Positions 1 through 7,265 of a DNA stretch of 64,000 nucleotides are shown here, piece by piece. Position 1 is the first letter of the stretch, and every line of letters begins with the position of its first letter. The position numbers and the translations under genes were made by a program. Origin of the DNA: Bordetella parapertussis (GTDB lineage Bacteria; Pseudomonadota; Gammaproteobacteria; Burkholderiales; Burkholderiaceae_D); the NCBI GenBank assembly GCA_945866125.1, contig CAMBFZ010000006.1, positions 1 to 64,000 of the forward strand. The letters are read 5' to 3'. Under the pieces are notes generated by a model, which was given only the letters and a program-made list of their open reading frames with translations, was not told the origin of the DNA and did no database searches.

Positions 1-149
1 AAGGCAAAGAGATGGTTATGCCTGGTGACAACGTGTCGATCACGGTGATGTTGATCAATCCGATTGCGATGGAAGAGGGCCTGCGTTTCGCGATTCGCGA
101 AGGTGGTCGTACCGTCGGCGCCGGTGTGGTTGCTAAGATCATCGAGTAA
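1..149 (+). CDS. tuf: Elongation factor Tu, C-terminal end (partial)
   Basis: The window opens inside this gene; only about the last 49 codons are present, ending in TAA at 147-149. The reading frame gives GKEMVMPGDNVSITV and then GLRFAIREGGRTVGAGVV, the conserved beta-barrel domain 3 end of EF-Tu. EF-Tu delivers aminoacyl-tRNA to the ribosome as a GTP complex. Its position immediately before rpsJ is the normal str/S10 junction in betaproteobacteria. It is followed by a hairpin and then rpsJ. Identification is firm, but nothing can be said about the missing N-terminal GTPase domain. Confidence 0.97.
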   Translation, partial: GKEMVMPGDNVSITVMLINPIAMEEGLRFAIREGGRTVGAGVVAKIIE

Positions 150-165
150 GTAAGTCATTTATTAC

Positions 166-200
166 GCCGCGAGCGAAGCCTCGCTCGCGGCTCGTTCTTT
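166..200 (+). terminator. Hairpin between tuf and rpsJ, terminator or attenuator
   Basis: A perfect 11-bp GC-rich stem (166-176 with 181-191, loop AGCC) is followed by a T-rich but interrupted tract, TCGTTCTTTT (192-200 region). It lies between the tuf stop and the rpsJ ribosome-binding site. It could terminate part of the tuf transcript while letting some transcription continue into rpsJ. The imperfect U tract makes full termination uncertain. Confidence 0.55.
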
Positions 201-212
201 TAAGGAAGTGTC

Positions 213-524
213 ATGGAAAAGCAAAAGATCCGTATCCGTCTAAAAGCATTCGATTACAAATTAATCGATCAGTCGGCACTAGAAATCGTCGACACTGCCA
301 AGCGCACTGGCGCGGTCGTCAAAGGCCCTGTGCCTTTACCAACGCGTATGCAGCGTTGGGATGTGCTGCGCTCACCGCACGTTAATAAAACATCGCGTGA
401 CCAGTTTGAAATCCGTACTCATCAGCGCCTGATGGACATTGTGGACCCGACTGACAAGACGGTCGACGCCTTGATGAAGCTCGACCTGCCAGCTGGCGTA
501 GACGTGGAAATCAAATTGCAATAA
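213..524 (+). CDS. rpsJ: 30S ribosomal protein S10
   Basis: This 103-residue protein has the same length as E. coli S10 and begins MEKQKIRIRLKAFDYKLIDQ, the canonical S10 start. It sits in the 30S head and is also the NusE factor in transcription antitermination with NusB. AAGGAAG lies 4-10 nt upstream of the ATG and supports the start. It follows tuf and a hairpin. It is separated from rplC by about 160 nt carrying a second hairpin and a candidate promoter, so it may be expressed partly with tuf and partly with the S10 genes. Confidence 0.98.
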   Translation: MEKQKIRIRLKAFDYKLIDQSALEIVDTAKRTGAVVKGPVPLPTRMQRWDVLRSPHVNKTSRDQFEIRTHQRLMDIVDPTDKTVDALMKLDLPAGVDVEIKLQ

Positions 525-539
525 TTCGGTCGAGGTGTG

Positions 540-568
540 GTGGCCCGCAATTTTTTCTTGTGGGCCAC
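540..568 (+). other. Hairpin downstream of rpsJ
   Basis: The arms GTGGCCC (540-546) and GGGCCAC (562-568) pair over 7 bp, and the stem can extend inward with G-U, C-G and A-U pairs. The loop contains six T residues but no T run follows the stem, so it is not a standard intrinsic terminator. It could be a processing site or an antitermination element. It precedes a TATAAT box by 12 nt. Confidence 0.4.
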
Positions 569-586
569 GAGTTATCACGCTATAAT
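558..586 (+). promoter_or_regulatory. Candidate sigma-70 promoter for the rplC-led S10 genes
   Basis: A perfect TATAAT lies at 581-586, with TTGTGG at 558-563 exactly 17 nt upstream. The -35 is weak (TTG matches, the rest does not), but the -10 and spacing are good. A start near 593 would give a leader of about 90 nt before rplC. The call rests only on motif and position in the unusually long rpsJ-rplC gap. Confidence 0.4.
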
Positions 587-685
587 CGGCGGCTTCGGTA
601 AAAGATCGTGTTGTTATCCGGCTTTTGCCTTTCAAGTTTTGTAAACATCAGCCCTGCCCAATCGTAGGCGGGAATGGAGAAGAAT

Positions 686-1342
686 ATGAGCCTAGGCCTT
701 GTTGGTCGCAAGGTTGGTATGATGCGCATCTTCACGGATGACGGGGATTCAATTCCTGTAACTGTGCTTGACGTGTCGAACAACCGTGTGACACAGATCA
801 AAACGCCTGAGACTGACGGCTATACAGCTGTTCAGGTCTGCTATGGTCAGCGTCGCGCCTCGCGTGTCACGAAAGCTGCTGCTGGTCACCTCGCTAAAGC
901 GGGTGTCGAAGCTGGTACGGTTTTGAAAGAGTTTCGTGTTGATGCATCCAAGGCGGCTGAGTTTAAGGCCGGCGATGTAATTGCCGTGAGTCTTTTCGCT
1001 GCTGGTCAGATGGTTGACGTGCAGGGTGTGTCGATTGGTAAAGGTTATGCCGGTACCATCAAGCGCCATAATTTCCGTTCAGGCCGTGCTTCCCACGGTA
1101 ACTCGCGTTCCCATAATGTGCCGGGTTCAATTGGTATGGCGCAGGATCCGGGGCGCGTGTTTCCTGGTAAGCGCATGACTGGCCATATGGGTGACGTTAC
1201 CAAGACCGTCCAAAACTTGGAGATCGCGCGTGTCGACGCCGATCGTCAGCTGATCCTTGTCAAAGGTGCCGTTCCAGGTGCGAAAAATGGCCAAGTAGTC
1301 GTTTTGCCTGCAATTAAACTCAAAGCCAAGAAGGGAGCCTAA
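686..1342 (+). CDS. rplC: 50S ribosomal protein L3
   Basis: This 218-residue protein nucleates early 50S assembly near the peptidyl transferase centre. I place the start at the ATG at 686 (MSLGLVGRKVGM), preceded by GGAGA; an in-frame ATG at 674 would add four residues but lies over that binding site. The signature stretch around SHGNSRSHNVPGSIGMAQDPG is clear. In E. coli L3 the residue after PGSIG is Gln150, which PrmB methylates; here it is Met, so this methylation target appears absent. The gene ends 3 nt before rplD. Confidence 0.97.
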   Translation: MSLGLVGRKVGMMRIFTDDGDSIPVTVLDVSNNRVTQIKTPETDGYTAVQVCYGQRRASRVTKAAAGHLAKAGVEAGTVLKEFRVDASKAAEFKAGDVIAVSLFAAGQMVDVQGVSIGKGYAGTIKRHNFRSGRASHGNSRSHNVPGSIGMAQDPGRVFPGKRMTGHMGDVTKTVQNLEIARVDADRQLILVKGAVPGAKNGQVVVLPAIKLKAKKGA

Positions 1343-1345
1343 GAT

Positions 1346-1966
1346 ATGGAACTCAAGCTCCTCAATGCTCAAGGTCAATCTGCTTCCAATGTCGCTGCGC
1401 CAGATACGATTTTCGGCCGTGATTACAACGAAGCACTGATCCATCAGGTGGTTGTTGCCTATCAGGCAAATGCTCGCAGTGGCAATCGCAAGCAAAAAGA
1501 CCGTGAAGAAGTGCATCACACAACGAAAAAACCTTGGCGGCAAAAGGGCACCGGTCGCGCTCGTGCTGGTATGTCGTCATCTCCGCTGTGGCGTGGCGGC
1601 GGCCGGATATTTCCAAATTCGCCGGATGAGAATTTTACTCATAAAGTTAACAAGAAAATGTATCGCGCGGGTATCTGCTCGATCTTGTCCCAGTTGGCGC
1701 GCGAAGGTCGTTTGTCCGTAGTTGAAGACTTTACCGTCGAAGCCCCTAAAACCAAATTACTGTCCCAAAAACTAAAGGGTATGGGTTTGGAGTCCGTTTT
1801 AGTGATTACGGATAGCCTCGACGATAACCTGCTGCTGGCGTCCCGCAACCTGCCGAATGTGCTGGTGTGCGAGCCGCGGCATGCAGATCCTGTGTCGCTG
1901 GTGTTCTTCAAAAAAGTGCTGATCACCAAACTGGCTTTGGCCAAGATTGAGGAGATGCTGGCATGA
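1346..1966 (+). CDS. rplD: 50S ribosomal protein L4
   Basis: A 206-residue L4/L1e family protein, slightly longer than E. coli L4 (201). The extended loop region KKPWRQKGTGRARAG, which reaches into the peptide exit tunnel, is present. In E. coli L4 also represses its own S10 operon through a leader hairpin; whether that applies here is unknown, because the operon start is arranged differently. The stop overlaps the rplW start (ATGA at 1963-1966), implying translational coupling. Confidence 0.97.
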   Translation: MELKLLNAQGQSASNVAAPDTIFGRDYNEALIHQVVVAYQANARSGNRKQKDREEVHHTTKKPWRQKGTGRARAGMSSSPLWRGGGRIFPNSPDENFTHKVNKKMYRAGICSILSQLAREGRLSVVEDFTVEAPKTKLLSQKLKGMGLESVLVITDSLDDNLLLASRNLPNVLVCEPRHADPVSLVFFKKVLITKLALAKIEEMLA

Positions 1967-2280
1967 ACGCAGCCGTCAAATATAGCGAAGAGCGCCTGAT
2001 GAAAGTATTGCTGGCTCCAGTAATCTCGGAGAAGGCAACATTCGTCGCTGAGAAAAATGAGCAAGTTGTATTCCTGGTAATGCCGGATGCCACAAAGCTT
2101 GAAATCAAGGCCGCTGTTGAAATGATGTTTAAGGTGCAGGTTGAATCTGTGCAAGTGGCAAATCGCCCAGGCAAGATCAAGCGCTCTGGTCGTTTCACTG
2201 GTCGCCGCAATAACACCCGTCGCGCTTTTGTTTGCCTGAAGCCCGGTCAGGAAATCAACTTCACCGAGGAGGCTAAATAA
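1963..2280 (+). CDS. rplW: 50S ribosomal protein L23
   Basis: A 105-residue L23, close to the E. coli length of 100. L23 lies at the exit of the polypeptide tunnel and forms the docking site for trigger factor and SRP. The N-terminal segment KVLLAPVISEKAT is typical of the family. Its start overlaps the rplD stop and its stop overlaps the rplB start (TAATG), so three genes are translationally linked. An internal ATG (MKVLLAP) could serve as an alternative shorter start. Confidence 0.96.
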   Translation: MNAAVKYSEERLMKVLLAPVISEKATFVAEKNEQVVFLVMPDATKLEIKAAVEMMFKVQVESVQVANRPGKIKRSGRFTGRRNNTRRAFVCLKPGQEINFTEEAK

Positions 2281-3107
2281 TGGCACTCGTTAAAGTAAAG
2301 CCGACCTCGCCTGGTCGTCGTGGCATGGTCAAGGTAGTCAACCCCGACCTTTATAAGGGTCGTCCGTTTGCTGGGTTGATCGAAAAGAAATCCAAGACTG
2401 CAGGCCGTAATAATAACGGCCACATTACGACTCGCCATATTGGCGGCGGTCATAAGCAGCACTATCGGGTGATCGATTTCCGCCGTAACAAAGATGGGAT
2501 TCCGGCGAAGGTTGAGCGTATCGAATACGATCCAAACCGTACCGCAAATATCGCCTTGTTGTGCTATGCCGATGGCGAGCGTCATTACATCATCGCTGCA
2601 AAAGGTATGGCTGTTGGTGATCAGGTTATGAACGGCGCTGAGGCGCCAATCAAGTCAGGGAACTGTCTGCCGATTCGCAATATCCCAGTCGGTACGACGA
2701 TGCACTGCATCGAAATGTTGCCTGGCAAAGGTGCGCAGATTGCGCGTACTGCTGGTGCCGCAGTCGTGTTGATGGCGCGAGAGGGTGTTTACGCCCAAGT
2801 GCGTTTGCGTTCAGGTGAAGTTCGGCGCATCCACGTTGAGTGCCGCGCCACGGTGGGTGAGGTCGGTAACGGCGAGCACAACCTACGCAAGATCGGTAAA
2901 GCTGGTGCGATGCGGTGGCGTGGTGTGCGTCCAACCGTTCGGGGTGTGGTAATGAATCCGGTGGACCACCCGCATGGTGGTGGCGAAGGTAAAACTGCAG
3001 CCGGTCGCCATCCGGTATCGCCATGGGGTCAGCAAACCAAGGGCAAGAAGACGCGTCGCAATAAGCGCACGACTTCTATGATTGTCTCGCGCCGTGGTAA
3101 GAAATAA
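2280..3107 (+). CDS. rplB: 50S ribosomal protein L2
   Basis: This 275-residue protein matches the usual L2 length (273 in E. coli). L2 binds 23S rRNA domain IV and is needed for subunit joining and peptidyl transferase activity. The conserved C-terminal motif VDHPHGGGEG, which includes the histidine implicated near the catalytic centre, is intact. The very basic tail KGKKTRRNKRTT is normal. The ATG overlaps the rplW stop. Confidence 0.98.
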   Translation: MALVKVKPTSPGRRGMVKVVNPDLYKGRPFAGLIEKKSKTAGRNNNGHITTRHIGGGHKQHYRVIDFRRNKDGIPAKVERIEYDPNRTANIALLCYADGERHYIIAAKGMAVGDQVMNGAEAPIKSGNCLPIRNIPVGTTMHCIEMLPGKGAQIARTAGAAVVLMAREGVYAQVRLRSGEVRRIHVECRATVGEVGNGEHNLRKIGKAGAMRWRGVRPTVRGVVMNPVDHPHGGGEGKTAAGRHPVSPWGQQTKGKKTRRNKRTTSMIVSRRGKK

Positions 3108-3117
3108 GGAATAAGAC

Positions 3118-3393
3118 ATGGGACGTTCATTAAAAAAAGGGCCGTTTTGCGACGCCCACCTGCTTAAAAAAGTCGAGGCTGCTCAAACCAACCGCGACAA
3201 AAAGCCAATCAAAACATGGTCGCGTCGTTCAACAGTCATGCCGGATTTTATTGGATTGACGATTGCTGTGCACAACGGTAAGCAGCACGTGCCGGTGTAC
3301 GTGTCCGAGAACATGGTTGGCCACAAGCTCGGTGAATTTGCGTTGACGCGTACATTCAAGGGTCATGCGGCTGACAAGAAGGCTAAGAAATAA
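3118..3393 (+). CDS. rpsS: 30S ribosomal protein S19
   Basis: A 91-residue protein starting MGRSLKKGPFCDAHLLKK, unmistakable for S19. It sits in the 30S head with S13 and contacts the tRNA and the inter-subunit bridge. Length matches the family (92 in E. coli). AAGGAATAAG lies just before the start. It follows rplB by 10 nt and precedes rplV by 9 nt, in standard S10 operon order. Confidence 0.97.
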   Translation: MGRSLKKGPFCDAHLLKKVEAAQTNRDKKPIKTWSRRSTVMPDFIGLTIAVHNGKQHVPVYVSENMVGHKLGEFALTRTFKGHAADKKAKK

Positions 3394-3402
3394 GGTCCGA
3401 TG

Positions 3403-3732
3403 ATGGAAACTAAAGCTATCCTCCGCAGCGTGCGTCTGTCAGCCCAAAAGGGTCGCCTCGTCGCCGATCTGATCCGCGGCCAAAAGGTTGAGCAGGCGCT
3501 CAACATTTTGACCTTCAGTCCCAAAAAAGGTGCAGTCATCATCAAAAAAGTGCTCGAGTCCGCCATTGCGAACGCCGAGCATAACGATGGCGCTGACATC
3601 GACGAGCTGAAAGTAACGACCATTTATGTCGAAAAGGCAGCTGTCTTGAAGCGGTTTACCGCTCGCGCCAAAGGCCGTGGTGATCGTATTTCCAAACAAT
3701 CCTGTCACATCTTTGTGACAGTCGGTAATTAA
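3403..3732 (+). CDS. rplV: 50S ribosomal protein L22
   Basis: A 109-residue protein whose sequence SAQKGRLVADLIRGQKVEQAL and AIANAEHNDGADIDELKV is characteristic of L22, which lines the exit tunnel and is a site of macrolide resistance changes. Two tandem ATG codons (3400 and 3403) are possible; AAGG at 3392-3395 is better spaced for 3403, and family members begin MET. The other start would add one Met. Confidence 0.96.
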   Translation: METKAILRSVRLSAQKGRLVADLIRGQKVEQALNILTFSPKKGAVIIKKVLESAIANAEHNDGADIDELKVTTIYVEKAAVLKRFTARAKGRGDRISKQSCHIFVTVGN

Positions 3733-3742
3733 GGGAGCTTCG

Positions 3743-4597
3743 ATGGGACAGAAAATACATCCAACCGGCTTCCGTCTTGCCGTTACCCGCAACTGGGGAT
3801 CCCGTTGGTATGCCGGCAATAGCAATTTTGCCAGTATGCTGCAGGAAGATCTCGCAGTCCGCGATTTCCTGAAGAAAAAGCTGAAAAATGCATCCGTCGG
3901 TCGTGTGCTGATCGAGCGTCCTGCCAAGAACGCGCGCATCACGATTTTCAGCTCTCGCCCAGGTGTCGTGATCGGTAAAAAAGGCGAAGACATCGAGGTG
4001 TTGAAGTCGGCGTTGGCGAAAATGATGGGCGTGCCTGTTCACGTTAACATCGAAGAAATTCGCAAGCCGGAGACGGATGCGCAGCTGATCGCCGATTCGA
4101 TTGCGCAGCAATTGGAAAAGCGCATCATGTTCCGCCGCGCTATGAAGCGTGCCATGCAAAACGCGATGCGTCTTGGTGCCCAAGGGATTAAGATCATGTC
4201 AGCGGGCCGCCTCAATGGTATTGAAATCGCTCGTACCGAGTGGTATCGCGAAGGGCGGGTGCCACTGCATACGCTGCGCGCAGATATCGACTATGGGTTT
4301 GGTGAGGCAGAGACGACATACGGCATCATTGGAATCAAAGTTTGGGTTTATAAAGGCGATCGCCTTGCCAACGGCGAGACGCCGGCAATCGAAGTTGTTG
4401 GTGATGATAAGCGCGAGCGCCGTGCGCCACGTCGTGACGATGGCAAGCCAGCGGCACGTCCGGCTCGTACCAAGCGACCAGAAGGATCACCTCCCGTTGC
4501 TGTTGCTGCTGCCGGTGATTCGGCAACTGCGGCCAAACGGGTTCGCGCCAAAAAGGCAGACGCACCAGTTGCGCCTGCTGAGAAGGCAGGAGAATAA
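3743..4597 (+). CDS. rpsC: 30S ribosomal protein S3 with long basic C-terminal extension
   Basis: S3 binds 16S rRNA in the 30S head at the mRNA entry site and contributes to helicase activity. The protein is 284 residues, about 50 longer than E. coli S3 (233). Residues 1-210 hold the KH domain, with GKKG in VVIGKKGEDIE, and the conserved C-terminal domain ending near TYGIIGIKVWVYKG. The rest is low-complexity Ala/Pro/Lys/Arg sequence ending APAEKAGE. It is in frame and continuous, so it is an extension and not a frameshift. Similar basic tails are known in some betaproteobacterial S3 proteins. Confidence 0.97.
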   Translation: MGQKIHPTGFRLAVTRNWGSRWYAGNSNFASMLQEDLAVRDFLKKKLKNASVGRVLIERPAKNARITIFSSRPGVVIGKKGEDIEVLKSALAKMMGVPVHVNIEEIRKPETDAQLIADSIAQQLEKRIMFRRAMKRAMQNAMRLGAQGIKIMSAGRLNGIEIARTEWYREGRVPLHTLRADIDYGFGEAETTYGIIGIKVWVYKGDRLANGETPAIEVVGDDKRERRAPRRDDGKPAARPARTKRPEGSPPVAVAAAGDSATAAKRVRAKKADAPVAPAEKAGE

Positions 4598-4599
4598 AC

Positions 4600-5019
4600 A
4601 TGCTGCAACCAGCACGCAGAAAATATCGCAAAGAACAAAAGGGTCGCAACAAGGGTATCTCGCATGATCGCGGTACCGGCGTGTCGTTTGGCGAATTTGG
4701 ATTGAAAGCAATCGGCCGTGGGCGGTTAACGGCTCGGCAAATTGAAGCGGCCCGTCGCGCGATGACTCGTCACATCAAACGTGGTGGTCGGATCTGGATC
4801 CGCATTTTTCCGGATAAGCCAATTTCGCAAAAGCCTGCTGAAGTTCGCATGGGTAACGGCAAAGGTAATCCTGAATACTACGTGGCTGAAATTCAGCCTG
4901 GCAAAGTGCTGTACGAGATGGATGGTGTAGATGAAGCGTTGGCGCGAGAGGCGTTTCGCCTGGCCGCGGCTAAGTTGCCTTTGTTGACCACCTTCGTTGT
5001 GCGTCAAGTCGGCCAATAA
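4600..5019 (+). CDS. rplP: 50S ribosomal protein L16
   Basis: A 139-residue L16 beginning MLQPARRKYRKEQKGRNKG, typical of the family (136 in E. coli). L16 lies near the A site and central protuberance, and is among the last proteins to join the 50S subunit. It starts only 2 nt after rpsC, so the two are probably translated by the same ribosomes; the binding site AGGAG lies within the end of rpsC. Confidence 0.97.
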   Translation: MLQPARRKYRKEQKGRNKGISHDRGTGVSFGEFGLKAIGRGRLTARQIEAARRAMTRHIKRGGRIWIRIFPDKPISQKPAEVRMGNGKGNPEYYVAEIQPGKVLYEMDGVDEALAREAFRLAAAKLPLLTTFVVRQVGQ

Positions 5020-5029
5020 GGGGCAAGCA

Positions 5030-5221
5030 ATGAAAGCATCTGAACTCAAAGGCAAGGATCAGGCAGCGCTCTCGAAAGAGCTCAATGACCTGTTGAAAGC
5101 CCAATTTGGCCTGCGTATGCAGATCGCGACCCAGCAGCTGTCGAACACTTCGCAGCTCAAGAAAGTGCGTCGTGATATTGCCCGCGTAAAGACGGTCATC
5201 AAACAGAAGGACGGCCAATAA
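5030..5221 (+). CDS. rpmC: 50S ribosomal protein L29
   Basis: A 63-residue protein, the same length as E. coli L29, with the family pattern MKASELKGKDQAALSKELND and a helical C-terminus. It packs beside L23 at the tunnel exit. An in-frame upstream start near 4997 would lie inside rplP and is not supported; the ATG at 5030 has AAGGGGCAAG before it. The stop overlaps the rpsQ start (TAATG). Confidence 0.95.
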   Translation: MKASELKGKDQAALSKELNDLLKAQFGLRMQIATQQLSNTSQLKKVRRDIARVKTVIKQKDGQ

Positions 5222-5493
5222 TGAACGAACCAGTCAAAACAGCGCTCAAGCGTACCCTGGTTGGAACGGTAGTGTCGGATAAAATGGAAAAAACGGTCAC
5301 GGTATTGATTGAGCGTCGTGTTCGCCATCCGCTTTACGGAAAAATCATTGTGCGATCAAATAAATACCATGCGCACAACGAAGGAAACGTCGCCAAAGAG
5401 GGCGACACCGTCGAGATTCAAGAAGGGCGCCCTATCTCGAAAACCAAGGCTTGGACGGTTACTCGGGTTTTGCAAGAATCGCAGGCGGTGTAA
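5221..5493 (+). CDS. rpsQ: 30S ribosomal protein S17
   Basis: A 90-residue OB-fold protein that binds 16S rRNA helices 7 and 11 early in assembly. The motif GTVVSDKMEKTVTVLIERRVRHP is diagnostic. It is six residues longer than E. coli S17 at the N-terminus (MNEPVKTALKR). It overlaps the rpmC stop by one base and is the last gene of the S10 group before a gap of about 205 nt. Confidence 0.96.
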   Translation: MNEPVKTALKRTLVGTVVSDKMEKTVTVLIERRVRHPLYGKIIVRSNKYHAHNEGNVAKEGDTVEIQEGRPISKTKAWTVTRVLQESQAV

Positions 5494-5519
5494 TTTAATT
5501 TACACGCTCGGCATATAAT
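5491..5519 (+). promoter_or_regulatory. Candidate promoter for the spc genes
   Basis: A perfect TATAAT at 5514-5519 has TAATTT at 5491-5496, 17 nt upstream, which is a poor -35. The box overlaps the rpsQ stop region and lies about 180 nt before rplN, where a separate spc promoter is expected from E. coli. A closer TTTACA (5499-5504) is only 9 nt away and cannot be the -35. Motif evidence only. Confidence 0.33.
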
Positions 5520-5536
5520 CGTGCATAATGTTGGGC

Positions 5537-5561
5537 TTCCTTGCTGAAATTCAGCAAGGAA
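5537..5561 (+). other. Perfect hairpin in the rpsQ-rplN gap
   Basis: Arms TTCCTTGCTGA (5537-5547) and TCAGCAAGGAA (5551-5561) form an 11-bp perfect stem with a 3-nt AAT loop. No T run follows, so it is not an intrinsic terminator. If the TATAAT at 5514 is used, this stem would lie near the 5' end of the spc transcript and could protect it or bind a protein. Confidence 0.45.
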
Positions 5562-5698
5562 AACTAAGCTGAAACAAATTCCGTAGTTTTTGTCACCCAA
5601 TCGGCGAACTTTATGTTTTTAAGTTTGCTGGCGGGACCAAGACTGACCGTGATGACGCATTGTGCGGATTTAACGGATTAAGTTGGGAAAGAAAAATC

Positions 5699-6067
5699 AT
5701 GATTCAAACTGAAAGCCAGTTAGAGGTGGCCGATAACACTGGTGCGCGTATCGTCAAGTGCATCAAAGTTCTTGGTGGTTCGAAGCGCCGTTATGCAGGC
5801 ATTGGCGATGTGATCAAGGTCACCGTTAAGGTTGCTGCGCCGCGTGGTCGCGTAAAAAAAGGCGAGATATACAACGCGGTGGTAGTTCGCACTGCGAAGG
5901 GCGTTCGTCGTCAAGATGGATCTCTGGTTCGCTTCGATGGAAATGCGGCGGTGTTGCTGAACGCAAAGCTCGAGCCAATTGGTACGCGTATCTTTGGGCC
6001 GGTCACTCGTGAGTTGCGTACAGAGCGCTTCATGAAGATCGTTTCTCTTGCGCCTGAAGTTCTGTAA
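5699..6067 (+). CDS. rplN: 50S ribosomal protein L14
   Basis: A 122-residue L14 (123 in E. coli) starting MIQTESQLEVADNTGARIVK, which is diagnostic. L14 forms inter-subunit bridge B8 and is the binding site of the silencing factor RsfS. An in-frame upstream start at 5660 would add a non-conserved 13-residue leader and is rejected. It is the first gene of the spc group, after a 205-nt gap with a hairpin and a candidate promoter. Confidence 0.97.
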   Translation: MIQTESQLEVADNTGARIVKCIKVLGGSKRRYAGIGDVIKVTVKVAAPRGRVKKGEIYNAVVVRTAKGVRRQDGSLVRFDGNAAVLLNAKLEPIGTRIFGPVTRELRTERFMKIVSLAPEVL

Positions 6068-6076
6068 GGAGTCGTC

Positions 6077-6391
6077 ATGGATAAGATCAAAACCAAGGAC
6101 GAGGTAATCATTCTGACCGGCAAAGACAAGGGCAAGCGTGGCTTGGTCGTGCGGCGTGTCGGAGTCGATCATCTTGTGGTGGATGGAATTAACATCGCAA
6201 AAAAGGCGACCAAGCCTAACCCGATGGCGGGTGTAACTGGTGGCATCATCGATAAGCTGATGCCAATTCATGTGTCCAACGTTGCATTGTTCAATGCAGC
6301 CACTGGCAAGGCAGATCGTGTGGGCATTAAGCTCGTGGATGGCAAGAAAGTCCGCGTGTTCAAGTCCAGCGGCGAAGTCGTGAAGGCGTAA
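6077..6391 (+). CDS. rplX: 50S ribosomal protein L24
   Basis: A 104-residue protein, the same length as E. coli L24, with the KOW motif early in the chain (TKDEVIILTGKDKGKRGLV). L24 is one of the two initiator proteins of 50S assembly and binds the 5' part of 23S rRNA. It follows rplN by 9 nt (AAGGAG before the start) and precedes rplE by 6 nt. Confidence 0.97.
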   Translation: MDKIKTKDEVIILTGKDKGKRGLVVRRVGVDHLVVDGINIAKKATKPNPMAGVTGGIIDKLMPIHVSNVALFNAATGKADRVGIKLVDGKKVRVFKSSGEVVKA

Positions 6392-6397
6392 AAAATC

Positions 6398-6937
6398 ATG
6401 GCCCGTTTCCAAGAGTTTTATAAAGAAAAAGTCATTGCTGACCTGACAGCCAAGTTTGGTTATAAGTCAGTAATGGAGGTTCCACGTATCCTCAAGATCA
6501 CTCTCAATATGGGTTTGTCGGAGGCTGTTGCCGATAAAAAGATCATTGAGCATGCGGTCGGCGACCTGACCAAGATAGCTGGTCAAAAACCTGTGGTGAC
6601 CAAAGCGCGAAAAGCAATTGCCGGATTTAAGATTCGCGAGGGTTATCCAATCGGTTGTATGGTAACCCTGCGTGGTTCGCGGATGTATGAATTCCTCGAT
6701 CGTTTGACGACTGTTGCGTTACCTCGCGTGCGTGACTTCCGTGGCGTCTCGGGACGTGCATTCGATGGTCGCGGCAACTACAACATCGGCGTAAAAGAGC
6801 AGATTATTTTTCCCGAAATTGAGTATGACAAGATCGACGCGCTACGTGGCATGAATATTAGTATTACCACGACAGCGAAGACCGACGATGAAGCAAAAGC
6901 GCTTCTCGCCGCATTTAAATTCCCGTTTAGAAACTGA
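6398..6937 (+). CDS. rplE: 50S ribosomal protein L5
   Basis: A 179-residue L5, the same length as in E. coli. It binds 5S rRNA in the central protuberance and contacts P-site tRNA. Signature segments include LKITLNMGLSEAVADKK and GFKIREGYPIGCMVTLRG. It ends 7 nt before rpsN, in normal spc operon order. Only a short spacer precedes the ATG, so reinitiation after rplX is likely. Confidence 0.97.
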   Translation: MARFQEFYKEKVIADLTAKFGYKSVMEVPRILKITLNMGLSEAVADKKIIEHAVGDLTKIAGQKPVVTKARKAIAGFKIREGYPIGCMVTLRGSRMYEFLDRLTTVALPRVRDFRGVSGRAFDGRGNYNIGVKEQIIFPEIEYDKIDALRGMNISITTTAKTDDEAKALLAAFKFPFRN

Positions 6938-6944
6938 GGCTGCC

Positions 6945-7250
6945 ATGGCAAAACTGGCACTGATTAACCGTGAACAAAAGCGTGCAGATCTGGTGAAGAA
7001 ATTCGCTGGTAAGCGCGCAGAGTTGAAGGCAATCATCGACGACCAATCGAAATCGGAAGAAGAGCGTTACGAGGCTCGCCTTAAGTTACAGGCATTGCCA
7101 CGTAATTCGGCGCCGACCCGTCAGCGCAATCGTTGCGCATTGACTGGGCGTCCTCGTGGCACCTTCCGTAAGTTCGGCCTTGGCCGTACCAAGCTCCGTG
7201 AAATCGCCATGCGTGGTGAGATCCCGGGTATGACTAAAGCCAGCTGGTAA
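6945..7250 (+). CDS. rpsN: 30S ribosomal protein S14, zinc-free form
   Basis: A 101-residue S14 of the long, E. coli-like class. It has a single cysteine (NRCALTGRPRG) and no CxxC pairs, so it is the zinc-independent paralogue type. The C-terminal GLGRTKLREIAMRGEIPGMTKASW region is standard. The start at 6945 (MAKLALINREQKR) is chosen; an upstream in-frame start at 6888 would overlap rplE. It assembles late in the 30S head with S3 and S10. Confidence 0.97.
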   Translation: MAKLALINREQKRADLVKKFAGKRAELKAIIDDQSKSEEERYEARLKLQALPRNSAPTRQRNRCALTGRPRGTFRKFGLGRTKLREIAMRGEIPGMTKASW

Positions 7251-7265
7251 ATAGGAGAAGATGCG

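Noticed and set aside
5499..5519. TTTACA with TATAAT as a promoter for the spc genes
   Set aside because: The spacing is only 9 nt, far too short; the TATAAT was kept with a weaker but correctly spaced -35.
5720..6412. 230-codon minus-strand open frame opposite rplN and rplX
   Set aside because: It is antisense to two ribosomal protein genes and has no recognisable motif.
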